The position numbers were made by a program, and so were the translations under genes. Shown here in pieces: positions 1 through 11,623 of a DNA stretch of 64,000 bases. This DNA comes from Bradyrhizobium sp. CCGE-LA001 (GTDB lineage Bacteria; Pseudomonadota; Alphaproteobacteria; Rhizobiales; Xanthobacteraceae): positions 1,171,501 through 1,235,500 of the forward strand of contig NZ_CP013949.1 of the NCBI RefSeq assembly GCF_000296215.2, in the 5' to 3' direction. Under the pieces are notes generated by a model. The model was not told the DNA's origin, ran no database searches, and was given only the letters and a program-made list of their open reading frames with translations. The first letter of the stretch is position 1, and each line of letters opens with the position of its first letter.

Positions 1-2
1 TG

Positions 3-1049
3 ATCGCGCCCGATCTGCTCGTGGTGTCCGATTGGGAGCGCCATGCGCTGGTCGCCGATCTGCGCGGCTCGTTCTCGGGCTACACCAACGACATGCCGGC
101 GACGATCAACGGCTTCGCCTCGCCGTCGCCGGTCGAGGCCAATCGTCCCGATTTCACCGGCCATGTCGATGGTCGCGTCGACGTCACCCGCGATTTCAAG
201 CTGCTCTCGCAGATGCGCCTGCGGCTCGCCACCGACAATCCCGGCAGCCCGAACGTGCAGGCCGGCCTGCAGAAATACCCGGTCTATGCAACCTACGGCA
301 CGACCATCGGCTTCGACCAGACCTTCAATCGCTTCCAGGTCTCGGCCGGCGCCACCGTCGATCGCACTGCCTACACCGATTCAAGGCTCACCGACGGCTC
401 GACCTTTCCCAACACCGACCGCGACTTCAATCAATATGGCGGCGTCGGGCGGTTCTCCTACGATCTGAAGCCGGGCCTCAAGCCCTTCGTCGAAATCCAG
501 GGCGACACCCGCGTCCACGACCAGGCCGCCGATCGCAACGGCTTCTTCCGCGACTCGAACGGCGGCTATGCCAAGGTCGGCTCGTCCTTCGAGTTCTCAC
601 GCATCCTCACCGGCGAGATCTCGGTCGGCTATTCCGCGCGCAACTACACCGACCCGCGTCTCAGCCAGCTCGCGGGCTTCCTCACCACGGGGTCGCTGAT
701 CTGGAATGCGAGCGGCCTCACCACCGTGAAACTTTTCACCGACACGCAGATCAACGAGACCACCGTCCCCGGATCGTCCGGCGTGTTGGTGCGCACCTAT
801 TCGGCGGAAGTCGACCACGACTTCCGCCGCTGGCTCACCGCGGTCGGCAAATTCACCTACGGCACGTACGACTATCAGAACCAGAACCGCAACGACAAAA
901 CGTATTCGCTTGAAGGCAATTTGATCTACAAGCTCAACCGCAACATCTGGGTCAAGGGCACGCTCCGCCACGACATCCTGGATTCGAACATCGCCGCGGC
1001 GAGCTCGCAGGGCACCGTGGTACTGCTGGGGGTGAGGCTGCAGAATTGA
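3..1049 (+). CDS. Outer-membrane beta-barrel protein, 5' end missing
   Basis: The reading frame is open from the window edge (it reads IAPDLLVVSDWERHAL before the first GTG at 21), so the gene begins upstream and the N-terminus with signal peptide is not visible. The visible ~348 residues show alternating polar/hydrophobic beta-strand segments separated by short Asp/Asn/Gly turns. The protein ends in LLGVRLQN with a hydrophobic strand near the terminus, typical of an outer-membrane barrel. It resembles the putative beta-barrel porin 2 family (PF10082) common in Bradyrhizobium. No substrate can be inferred. The gene is convergent with gltD, with only a palindromic repeat between them. Confidence 0.75.
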   Translation: MAPDLLVVSDWERHALVADLRGSFSGYTNDMPATINGFASPSPVEANRPDFTGHVDGRVDVTRDFKLLSQMRLRLATDNPGSPNVQAGLQKYPVYATYGTTIGFDQTFNRFQVSAGATVDRTAYTDSRLTDGSTFPNTDRDFNQYGGVGRFSYDLKPGLKPFVEIQGDTRVHDQAADRNGFFRDSNGGYAKVGSSFEFSRILTGEISVGYSARNYTDPRLSQLAGFLTTGSLIWNASGLTTVKLFTDTQINETTVPGSSGVLVRTYSAEVDHDFRRWLTAVGKFTYGTYDYQNQNRNDKTYSLEGNLIYKLNRNIWVKGTLRHDILDSNIAAASSQGTVVLLGVRLQN

Positions 1050-1116
1050 GTGCGCACGTGCGCATTGCAACGTATGTGGCCTAGTTAGCGGCGCTCATGC
1101 CACTCACTCAGCTGTC

Positions 1117-1211
1117 ATGCCCCGGCTTGACCGGGGCATTCAGTACGCCGCGGCCCATCGAGTGAACCACTGCCGTCTCGGAGTACTGGATCGCCCGGTC
1201 AAGCCGGGCGA
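1117..1211. repeat. Paired-hairpin intergenic element (family A, copy 1)
   Basis: Two hairpins flank a central inverted repeat. The first is ATGCCCCGG / CCGGGGCAT (1117-1125 with 1131-1139), the second is TCGCCCGG / CCGGGCGA (1191-1198 with 1204-1211), and between them CAGTAC (1141-1146) pairs with GTACTG (1183-1188). A second copy of this design lies at 60921-61023. The hairpins sit between convergent genes and could also stop transcription from both sides, though they lack clear T-tracts. Confidence 0.75.
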
Positions 1212-1248
1212 TGACACCGTTTGCTAATCTGGTAGCTCGCGCCGCGCC

Positions 1249-2700
1249 TCAGCGCGGCAGGTCCGTCTTCCCCATCAAGAACGTGTCGATCGAACGCGCG
1301 CACAGCCGGCCCTCACGGATCGCCCACACTACGAGCGATTGCCCGCGGCGCATGTCGCCGGCGGTGAACACGTTGGGGCGCGATGTCTGGTAGTCCAGCG
1401 TGTTGGCCTTGACGTTACCGCGCGGGTCGAGCTCGACCGAGAGCAGCTTGAGCAGGCCCTCGTGCACGGGATGGACGAAGCCCATCGCGAGCAGGACGAG
1501 CTCGGCATCGAGCTCGAACTCGGTGCCGGCGATCGGCTTGAACTTGTCGTCGACGCGGACGCAATGCAGCTTCTTCACCTGGCCGTTCTCGCCGGTGAAT
1601 TTCTGGGTCAGCACCGCGAATTCGCGGACGGCGCCTTCGGCCTGGCTGGACGAGGTGCGCATCTTCAGCGGCCAGTTCGGCCAGGTCAGGCCCTTGTTCT
1701 CGCGCTCGGGCGGGGCGGGCATGATCTCGAGCTGGGTGACCGACAACGCGCCCTGGCGCAGCGAGGTGCCGATGCAGTCGGATCCGGTGTCGCCGCCGCC
1801 GATCACGACGACATGCTTGCCGCCGGCCAGAATCTCCTGGACGCCGCCGAGCGGCTCCTCCGAGACGCGACGGTTCTGCTGCGGCAGGAAGTCCATGGCG
1901 TAGTGGATGCCGGCGAGCTCACGGCCGGGGATCGGCAGGTCGCGCGGGGCTTCCGCGCCGCCGGTCAGCGCCACCGCGTCGTACTCGTTGAGCATCTCGC
2001 GCGGATCGACATTGCCGTCGGCGCCGACATGGCTGTTGTAGTGGAAGGTGACGCCTTCGGCCTCCATCTGCTTGACGCGGCGGTCGATGACGCCCTTCTC
2101 CATCTTGAAGTCGGGAATGCCGTAGCGCAGCAGGCCGCCGGCCTTGGCGTACTTCTCGAACAGGTGCACGTCGTGACCGGCGCGCGCGAGCTGCTGCGCG
2201 CAGGCCATGCCGGCCGGCCCCGAGCCGACCACCGCGACCTTCTTGCCGGTCTTCTCGGCTGCGATCTCAGGCTTCAGCCAGCCATTGTCCCAGGCGCGAT
2301 CGACGATCGCGCATTCGATGGTCTTGATGGTGACGGGGTTGTCGTCGATGTTGAGCGTGCAGGACGCTTCGCACGGCGCCGGGCAGATGCGTCCCGTGAA
2401 CTCCGGGAAATTGTTGGTCGAGTGCAAATTGCGCGAAGCTTCTTCCCAATTGCCCTGATAGACGAGGTCGTTCCAGTCGGGGATCTGGTTGTTGACGGGG
2501 CAACCGGGCGTGCCGGGCGCGACCGAGCCTGTGCCGTGGCAATAGGGGATGCCGCAATTCATGCAGCGCGCGGCTTGGTCGCGCACCTCTTTCTCGGAGA
2601 GGGGAACGACGAACTCGCTGTAATGCTTCACGCGCTCGGCGACCGGGGTGTACTTGCGGTCGTGCCGTTCGATTTCGAGAAAACCCGTGATCTTGCCCAT
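1249..2700 (-). CDS. gltD: Glutamate synthase (NADPH) small subunit
   Basis: Beta subunit of cytosolic glutamate synthase. It takes electrons from NADPH through FAD and iron-sulfur clusters to the large subunit, which makes glutamate from glutamine and 2-oxoglutarate. The 483 residues carry the N-terminal cluster cysteines (C46, C49, C54, C67, then C106, C110, C114), an FAD-binding VGSGPAGMA loop near 158-166 and a second dinucleotide fold VVVIGGGDTG near 297-306. The start at 2700 (MGKITGFLEIERHDRKY) matches the family; an upstream in-frame extension to 2844 reads through a repeat and was rejected. It lies 153 bp downstream of gltB on the same strand, presumably cotranscribed. Confidence 0.96.
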   Translation of the reverse strand: MGKITGFLEIERHDRKYTPVAERVKHYSEFVVPLSEKEVRDQAARCMNCGIPYCHGTGSVAPGTPGCPVNNQIPDWNDLVYQGNWEEASRNLHSTNNFPEFTGRICPAPCEASCTLNIDDNPVTIKTIECAIVDRAWDNGWLKPEIAAEKTGKKVAVVGSGPAGMACAQQLARAGHDVHLFEKYAKAGGLLRYGIPDFKMEKGVIDRRVKQMEAEGVTFHYNSHVGADGNVDPREMLNEYDAVALTGGAEAPRDLPIPGRELAGIHYAMDFLPQQNRRVSEEPLGGVQEILAGGKHVVVIGGGDTGSDCIGTSLRQGALSVTQLEIMPAPPERENKGLTWPNWPLKMRTSSSQAEGAVREFAVLTQKFTGENGQVKKLHCVRVDDKFKPIAGTEFELDAELVLLAMGFVHPVHEGLLKLLSVELDPRGNVKANTLDYQTSRPNVFTAGDMRRGQSLVVWAIREGRLCARSIDTFLMGKTDLPR

Positions 2701-2741
2701 TAAACCCGAAGTCCCTGCCGCTTGGTCGTTTGTTCTCTCAC

Positions 2742-2849
2742 TCCTCATCCTGAGGAGCGGCGCGCTCTTCGCGCCGCGTCTCGAAGGATAGAGGCCGGAT
2801 GGTAGTCTCATGGTTCGAGACGGCGCTACGCGCCTCCTCACCATGAGGC
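2742..2849. repeat. Intergenic repeat (family D) inside the gltB-gltD operon
   Basis: The element runs from CTCATCCTGAGGAGC to CTCCTCACCATGAGG. It has mirrored inner segments (CGCGTCTCGAAGGAT on the left, GGTTCGAGACGGCGC on the right) that can fold back on each other. This resembles a repetitive palindromic element frequent in Bradyrhizobium/Rhodopseudomonas genomes (from memory, not searched). It fills nearly the whole gltB-gltD gap, so it would be transcribed as a structured RNA within the operon mRNA. Confidence 0.7.
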
Positions 2850-2853
2850 TTCT

Positions 2854-7599
<4,746 letters not shown>

Positions 7600-8091
7600 T
7601 GTTCCTGTCCTCTCCGTGCGGCAAGCTGCCTCACCGCTATCTTCGGCGCACCTTGGGCGTTCCGCGGCACCCGCCTCTGGGTCACCGCTCGTCCGCTCGC
7701 GAGCCGCATTTTCTTAAATTCAGGCCTAGGCGTTCTTCGTCCCCGAGAACGGCTTTGCCTGGCACCTTCCTGGGGCTCAAGAGCACCAGTTTCCGCTGCA
7801 ATCCCTATGCCGGAACCGCAAGCAAAATTGAGACAGTCTTCCTGTCCTAACCATCACCTTGCCAAATTTTTGTCTAGCACACAAGCGCGCGGAAGTCCCG
7901 ATTCCCCATAAGTCAATCAATCGCTTTCCAAAAGTTGCGCAGCCCCGATTTTGGAGCAAACGCGCCCTGATGCGGCCCTTTGGACGCCGGAATCCCAAAT
8001 GAAGCTTCGGATCAGCCCTTCGGAAGGTGCGCCACGTCGCGAGAAGCGAAAGATGGCGGCCGTTGGAGGGCCTGACAGGAGCGTGTCGACC
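7600..8091. other. Gene-free region upstream of gltB and the 8092 gene
   Basis: Divergent intergenic region of 492 bp. It should hold the gltB promoter (minus) and the promoter of the secreted protein gene (plus). I see no convincing sigma-54 -24/-12 pair, no palindromic operator and no supported coding sequence in it. A weak in-frame extension of the 8092 gene back to 7951 is not preferred. Confidence 0.5.
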
Positions 8092-8859
8092 ATGAAGTTT
8101 TTCACAGGATGTGTGGCTGCGGCCACGCTGGCGCTGGCTGCAACGGCCGCTCAGGCGCAAGTTCCCACGAGCGGTATTGCGGGAGGGGCTGTGATGGCGG
8201 TGTCGGATTTCGACGGGCCGTATGCCCCGCCGGAGGCCGCGCCACCCCCGCCGCCGCGTTACGGTTACGGCTACGGCTATGAAGAGCGCGGGCCGGCGCC
8301 GGAGCTGCTGCCGTCCACCGAGGTCTATGCCGCGCTGCGCGACAACGGGTTCCTGCCGCTCGGCATCCCGCGGCTGCGCGGAAGCGTCTACACCATCGCG
8401 GTGATCGACCGCCGCGGCGACAACGGCAGGCTGGTGATCGACGCCCGCGACGGACGTATCCTGCGTTTCATGCCCGCCACTGACGCCTATGGCATGGCCC
8501 CCGCCTATGACGAGCCCGCGGTCGCGCCTTACAGCCCGCAAAGCGCACTGCCGCCGCCGACCGTGGTCCGCAGCGGCCCGCCGCGCCCGCCGGCTGCGAT
8601 CCCGCATGTGGCAAGCCGCGCCGTGCCGCTGCCCAAGGCCGCCCCGCGGCGCGCCGAGACACCGGTGGTCGCGGCGAAGCCGGTTGAGCCAACGGCACAG
8701 CAGGCCCAGGCGCCGCAGCAGGCCCAGCCCACGCAGCAAACCGCGGCCGCCATGCAGGCCAAACCTGCTGAAGCCGCTGCACCCACCGTCGGTCAGGCCA
8801 AGCCCGCGGCGACGATCCTGCCGACGCAGGAGATGCCGGCTGCACAGGGGCTGGATTAG
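8092..8859 (+). CDS. Secreted proline/alanine/glutamine-rich hypothetical protein
   Basis: Function unknown. The 255-residue product starts at MKFFTGCVAAATLALAAT, a typical Sec signal peptide with probable cleavage after AQA (about residue 22). Residues ~45-65 are Pro/Tyr/Gly rich. A compact segment (about 70-125, containing STEVYAALRDNGF and VIDARDGRILRF) looks like a small folded domain that binds or decorates the envelope. The rest is low-complexity Pro/Ala/Gln. An in-frame start at 7951 exists, but the signal peptide decides for 8092. It ends just before a strong terminator, so it is probably monocistronic. Confidence 0.75.
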   Translation: MKFFTGCVAAATLALAATAAQAQVPTSGIAGGAVMAVSDFDGPYAPPEAAPPPPPRYGYGYGYEERGPAPELLPSTEVYAALRDNGFLPLGIPRLRGSVYTIAVIDRRGDNGRLVIDARDGRILRFMPATDAYGMAPAYDEPAVAPYSPQSALPPPTVVRSGPPRPPAAIPHVASRAVPLPKAAPRRAETPVVAAKPVEPTAQQAQAPQQAQPTQQTAAAMQAKPAEAAAPTVGQAKPAATILPTQEMPAAQGLD

Positions 8860-8888
8860 CAGGCTGAACGCAAGCCGCTGGAAACAAG

Positions 8889-8915
8889 AGGCGCCTGAGC
8901 AATCAGGCGCCTTTT
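8889..8915 (+). terminator. Intrinsic terminator after the 8092 gene
   Basis: A 10-bp stem AGGCGCCTGA / TCAGGCGCCT around a GCAA tetraloop is followed by TTT. It lies 30 bp after the stop codon of the secreted protein gene on the plus strand. Confidence 0.85.
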
Positions 8916-8933
8916 GCATTCATGCCGTCACCG

Positions 8934-9704
8934 TCAGCTCCGCGGCTGCCCCGCTGCGTCCAGGATCAGCTTCGCGATCTCCTTCGGATGCGACACCAGC
9001 GACAGGTGGCCGGCGTCGAGCTCGACCGTGGTGGCGTTCATGCGCTTGGCGAGGAAGCGCTCGAAATCGGGATTGATGGTGTAGTCGTTCTTCGACACCG
9101 CGTACCAGCTCGGCTTGCTGTGCCAGGCGGCTTCCGTGGTGCGGCCGGCGAAGATGGAGGCTGCGGTCGGCCATTGCACCGCATAAAGCGCTTTGGCCTG
9201 CTCCGCCTTCACGCCGTTGGCGAAGTACTTCAGGAAGGCCTCTTCCGAGAGCTTGGTGTAGCCGTCGTGCTCGACGATGCCGGCGCGGGCGGGTCCGGCC
9301 GGAAACTGCTTGGACAGCGCGACGAAATCCTCATTCGCATCGGGCGCGCGTGCGGCGACATAGACGAGCCCGGTGACCTTGGGATCGGTGCCGACCTGAC
9401 TGATCACGGTGCCGCCCCAGGAATGCGCGACGAGCACCGTCGGTCCATCCTGCTCAGCCAGTACGCGCTTGGTTGCCTCGACAGAATCCGCGAGCGACGA
9501 CAGCGGATTCTGCACGGACGTCACGTGCAGGCCCGCCGCCTGCAGGATCGGGATCACCTCCGACCAGCTCGAGCCATCGGCCCAGGCGCCATGCACCAGC
9601 ACGACATTGGTCGCTTTCACCGTCTGCGGTGTCTGTGCGTGGGCAACGCTGAAGGGGGCTGCGAGCAGGCTCGCGGCGACGAAAAGGCTGCGCCAGAAGG
9701 TCAC
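8934..9704 (-). CDS. Secreted alpha/beta-hydrolase (esterase-like)
   Basis: A 256-residue exported alpha/beta-hydrolase. A signal peptide (SLFVAASLLAAPFSVAHA) precedes the core VVLVHGAWADGSSW (oxyanion-hole strand), the nucleophile elbow AHSWGG, and a late His in DAGHLSLVSHP. The catalytic Ser-Asp-His set therefore seems complete. It resembles the salicylate-esterase/EstC-like subgroup of small hydrolases, but the substrate is unknown. The GTG at 9704, preceded by GGAG eight bases upstream, puts the signal peptide at the N-terminus; the longer frame to 9806 is rejected. Confidence 0.85.
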   Translation of the reverse strand: MTFWRSLFVAASLLAAPFSVAHAQTPQTVKATNVVLVHGAWADGSSWSEVIPILQAAGLHVTSVQNPLSSLADSVEATKRVLAEQDGPTVLVAHSWGGTVISQVGTDPKVTGLVYVAARAPDANEDFVALSKQFPAGPARAGIVEHDGYTKLSEEAFLKYFANGVKAEQAKALYAVQWPTAASIFAGRTTEAAWHSKPSWYAVSKNDYTINPDFERFLAKRMNATTVELDAGHLSLVSHPKEIAKLILDAAGQPRS

Positions 9705-9814
9705 GATCGTTCTCCGTATTGTTTTGGTCGATGTCCAAGGGACGGAGCGAAGAGCCGTGGCGTTACGCTGCTCACCAGTCTGTGATGCGGCGCGATAGCG
9801 AGCCAAACGACATA

Positions 9815-9842
9815 AAAACGCCCCGGGGCACCGGGGCGTTTT
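9815..9842 (-). terminator. Intrinsic terminator after the hsp20 gene
   Basis: A perfect 12-bp stem AAAACGCCCCGG / CCGGGGCGTTTT with a 4-base loop. On the minus strand it is followed by a T-tract and lies 23 bp beyond the hsp20 stop codon. The symmetrical A/T flanks mean it could work in both directions. Confidence 0.85.
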
Positions 9843-9864
9843 CGCAACCTGGCAGTCGCTTGGC

Positions 9865-10329
9865 TCAGGCGGCTTGCGCCGAGCTCTCGATCACCTGCGC
9901 CTTCGGGGCGCCGGCGTTGATAGCGATCTGGCGCGGCTTCTTGGCTTCGGGAATCTCGCGGACGAGATCGACGTGAAGCAGGCCGTTCTCGAGCGAGGCG
10001 TCCTTCACCTGCACGAAATCGGCAAGCTGGAAGGCGCGCTCGAAGGCACGTGCGGCGATGCCGCGATAGAGCACTTCGGACTTCGAGTTCTCGTTGGCGA
10101 CTTTCTCGCCCTTGATCGTCAGCGTGTTTTCCTTCGCGACGATGGAGAGCTCGTCCTTGGCAAAGCCCGAGACCGCAACGGTGATGCGGTAGGCGTTCTC
10201 GCCGGTGCGCTCGATGTTGTAGGGGGGATAGCCGGGGCTGCCGTCCGAACCGGCCTGGTCGAGCAGGTTGAAGAGACGGTCGAAGCCGACGGTGGAACGA
10301 TAGAACGGGGTGAGATCGTAGCTACGCAT
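9865..10329 (-). CDS. Small heat-shock protein (Hsp20/alpha-crystallin)
   Basis: ATP-independent cytosolic chaperone of the IbpA/Hsp20 family, 154 residues. The N-terminal MRSYDLTPFYRSTVGFDRL is the rhizobial class A signature. The alpha-crystallin domain (about 35-125) contains YRITVAVSGF and the closing GLLHVDLVREIPEAKK, with the conserved G-L-L (about 118-120). The C-terminal tail has the I-x-I-type IAINAG segment. The ATG at 10329 has a GGAGGA Shine-Dalgarno sequence that is buried in a leader hairpin (10336-10352), which indicates heat-controlled translation. An upstream in-frame extension to 10440 overlaps that leader and is rejected. Confidence 0.95.
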   Translation of the reverse strand: MRSYDLTPFYRSTVGFDRLFNLLDQAGSDGSPGYPPYNIERTGENAYRITVAVSGFAKDELSIVAKENTLTIKGEKVANENSKSEVLYRGIAARAFERAFQLADFVQVKDASLENGLLHVDLVREIPEAKKPRQIAINAGAPKAQVIESSAQAA

Positions 10330-10438
10330 GGTCAAGTCCTCCATTGAGCGACTGTTGGGTACCCGCCCGCCAATCGGGCCGGGCTTTCGTCTGTGTGCAG
10401 CCTCATGTTCCGGTTCCGAAACACTGGTAGCGGCCTGC
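10330..10438 (-). promoter_or_regulatory. Putative ROSE-type RNA thermometer in the hsp20 leader
   Basis: Read on the minus strand, the 5' leader folds into successive hairpins. The last (10336-10352) is GUC-G-CUC / GAG-GAC, where the GGAGGA ribosome-binding site is paired and one G is bulged opposite. It carries the U(U/C)GCU box typical of ROSE elements. Upstream lie a GCCCGG..CGGGC-type hairpin and a GUUUCGG-AA-CCGGAAC hairpin enclosed by GCAGGCC / GGCUGC. ROSE elements are established for Bradyrhizobium small heat-shock genes; that this copy works is inferred from sequence and folding by eye. Confidence 0.8.
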
Positions 10439-10547
10439 ACGAAAATGATATGGGTGGATCGAGACGGCGTTCAAGAGGGCGGCAACAAGCGCCTTTTCGG
10501 CGCTCCCGCCCCTTGATTTGCAGCACTTCGCGCCCAAGCACGCCCAA

Positions 10548-11495
10548 ATGACGCTGGTCTCGATTCCCGCCAACCCCGTTCCGGAAAACGTCGTCAGCGG
10601 CACCATCAAGACCCCCGATGGCGCCGAGCTGCGCTTTGCGCGCTGGGCACCGCCGGCGGGCCGCAAAGGCACGGTCTGCGTCTTCACCGGGCGCAGCGAG
10701 CAGATCGAGAAATATTTCGAGACCGTGCGCGACCTGCGCGATCGCGGCTTTGCGGTGGCGATGATCGACTGGCGCGGGCAGGGCCATTCCTCGCGCCGCC
10801 TGCGTGACCCGCGCAAGGGCTATGTGCGCGACTTCACAGACTTCGAGATCGACGTCGAGACCTTCGTGCAGCAGGTGGTGCTGCCGGATTGCCCGCCGCC
10901 CTTCTTCGCGCTCGCCCATTCCATGGGCGGCACCGTGCTGCTGCGCATCGCGCATGCCGGCAAGCGTTGGTTCGACCGCATGGTGCTGTCCGCGCCGATG
11001 ATCGACCTGCCCGGTCGCACCACGTCGTTTCCGGCCCGCGCGCTTTTGAAGGCGATGCGCCTGTTCGGGCAGGGGGGTCGCTATGTCCCTGGCGGCAGCA
11101 GCCGCATCACCGGGCTCGATCCCTTCATCAACAATCCCCTGACCAGCGACCCCGTGCGCTATGCGCGCAATGCCGCGATCCTGGAGGAGGATCCGACGTT
11201 GGGGCTGGCGTCACCGACGGTGGCCTGGGCCGACGCGGCCTTCAGCGCGATGCACACCTTCAAGGGCATGAGCTACCCCTCCCAGATCCGCCAGCCGATC
11301 CTGATGCTGGCGGCCTCCAATGACACTGTGGTCTCGACCGCGGCGATCGAGGAGTTCGCCTATCATCTACGCGCCGGCTCGCACCTCGTCATCGCCGGTT
11401 CGAAGCACGAAATCCTCCAGGAGCAGGACCGTTACCGCTCCCAGTTCTGGGCCGCCTTCGACGCCTTCGTGCCGGGCACGCCGCTGTTCAAGTGA
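10548..11495 (+). CDS. Alpha/beta-hydrolase, monoacylglycerol lipase / lysophospholipase-like
   Basis: A 315-residue cytosolic hydrolase of the serine aminopeptidase (Hydrolase_4) fold. Visible are the early GxxGR strand (CVFTGRSEQIEKY), the W-R-G-Q-G-H motif (DWRGQGHSSR), the nucleophile elbow LAHSMGG, a late Asp (ASNDTVVS) and a His (GSKHEILQE). These form the catalytic triad expected for lysophospholipase L2 / monoglyceride lipases. No signal peptide is present. The ATG at 10548 is chosen over an upstream TTG at 10518; neither has a strong ribosome-binding site. It is divergent from hsp20, with the thermometer leader between them. Confidence 0.85.
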   Translation: MTLVSIPANPVPENVVSGTIKTPDGAELRFARWAPPAGRKGTVCVFTGRSEQIEKYFETVRDLRDRGFAVAMIDWRGQGHSSRRLRDPRKGYVRDFTDFEIDVETFVQQVVLPDCPPPFFALAHSMGGTVLLRIAHAGKRWFDRMVLSAPMIDLPGRTTSFPARALLKAMRLFGQGGRYVPGGSSRITGLDPFINNPLTSDPVRYARNAAILEEDPTLGLASPTVAWADAAFSAMHTFKGMSYPSQIRQPILMLAASNDTVVSTAAIEEFAYHLRAGSHLVIAGSKHEILQEQDRYRSQFWAAFDAFVPGTPLFK

Positions 11496-11521
11496 GATCG
11501 CTACGATGTCGGCCCCGCGCC

Positions 11522-11608
11522 CGTCATGCCCGGGCGTGTCCTGGGCATCCACGTCTTGGTGCTGCGATAAGATCGTGGATGGCCGGGACAAGCCCGGCCA
11601 TGACGACG
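11522..11608. repeat. Paired-hairpin intergenic element (family B, copy 1)
   Basis: Two hairpins (GTCATGCCCGGGCG..TGGGCAT and GGCCGGGACAAGCCCGGCC) are joined by CCACGTCTT ... TCGTGGAT, which also pair with each other. The same layout and near-identical sequence occur at 40566-40652. It is located between convergent genes. Confidence 0.75.
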
Positions 11609-11623
11609 GCGAACTCGGTCGCG

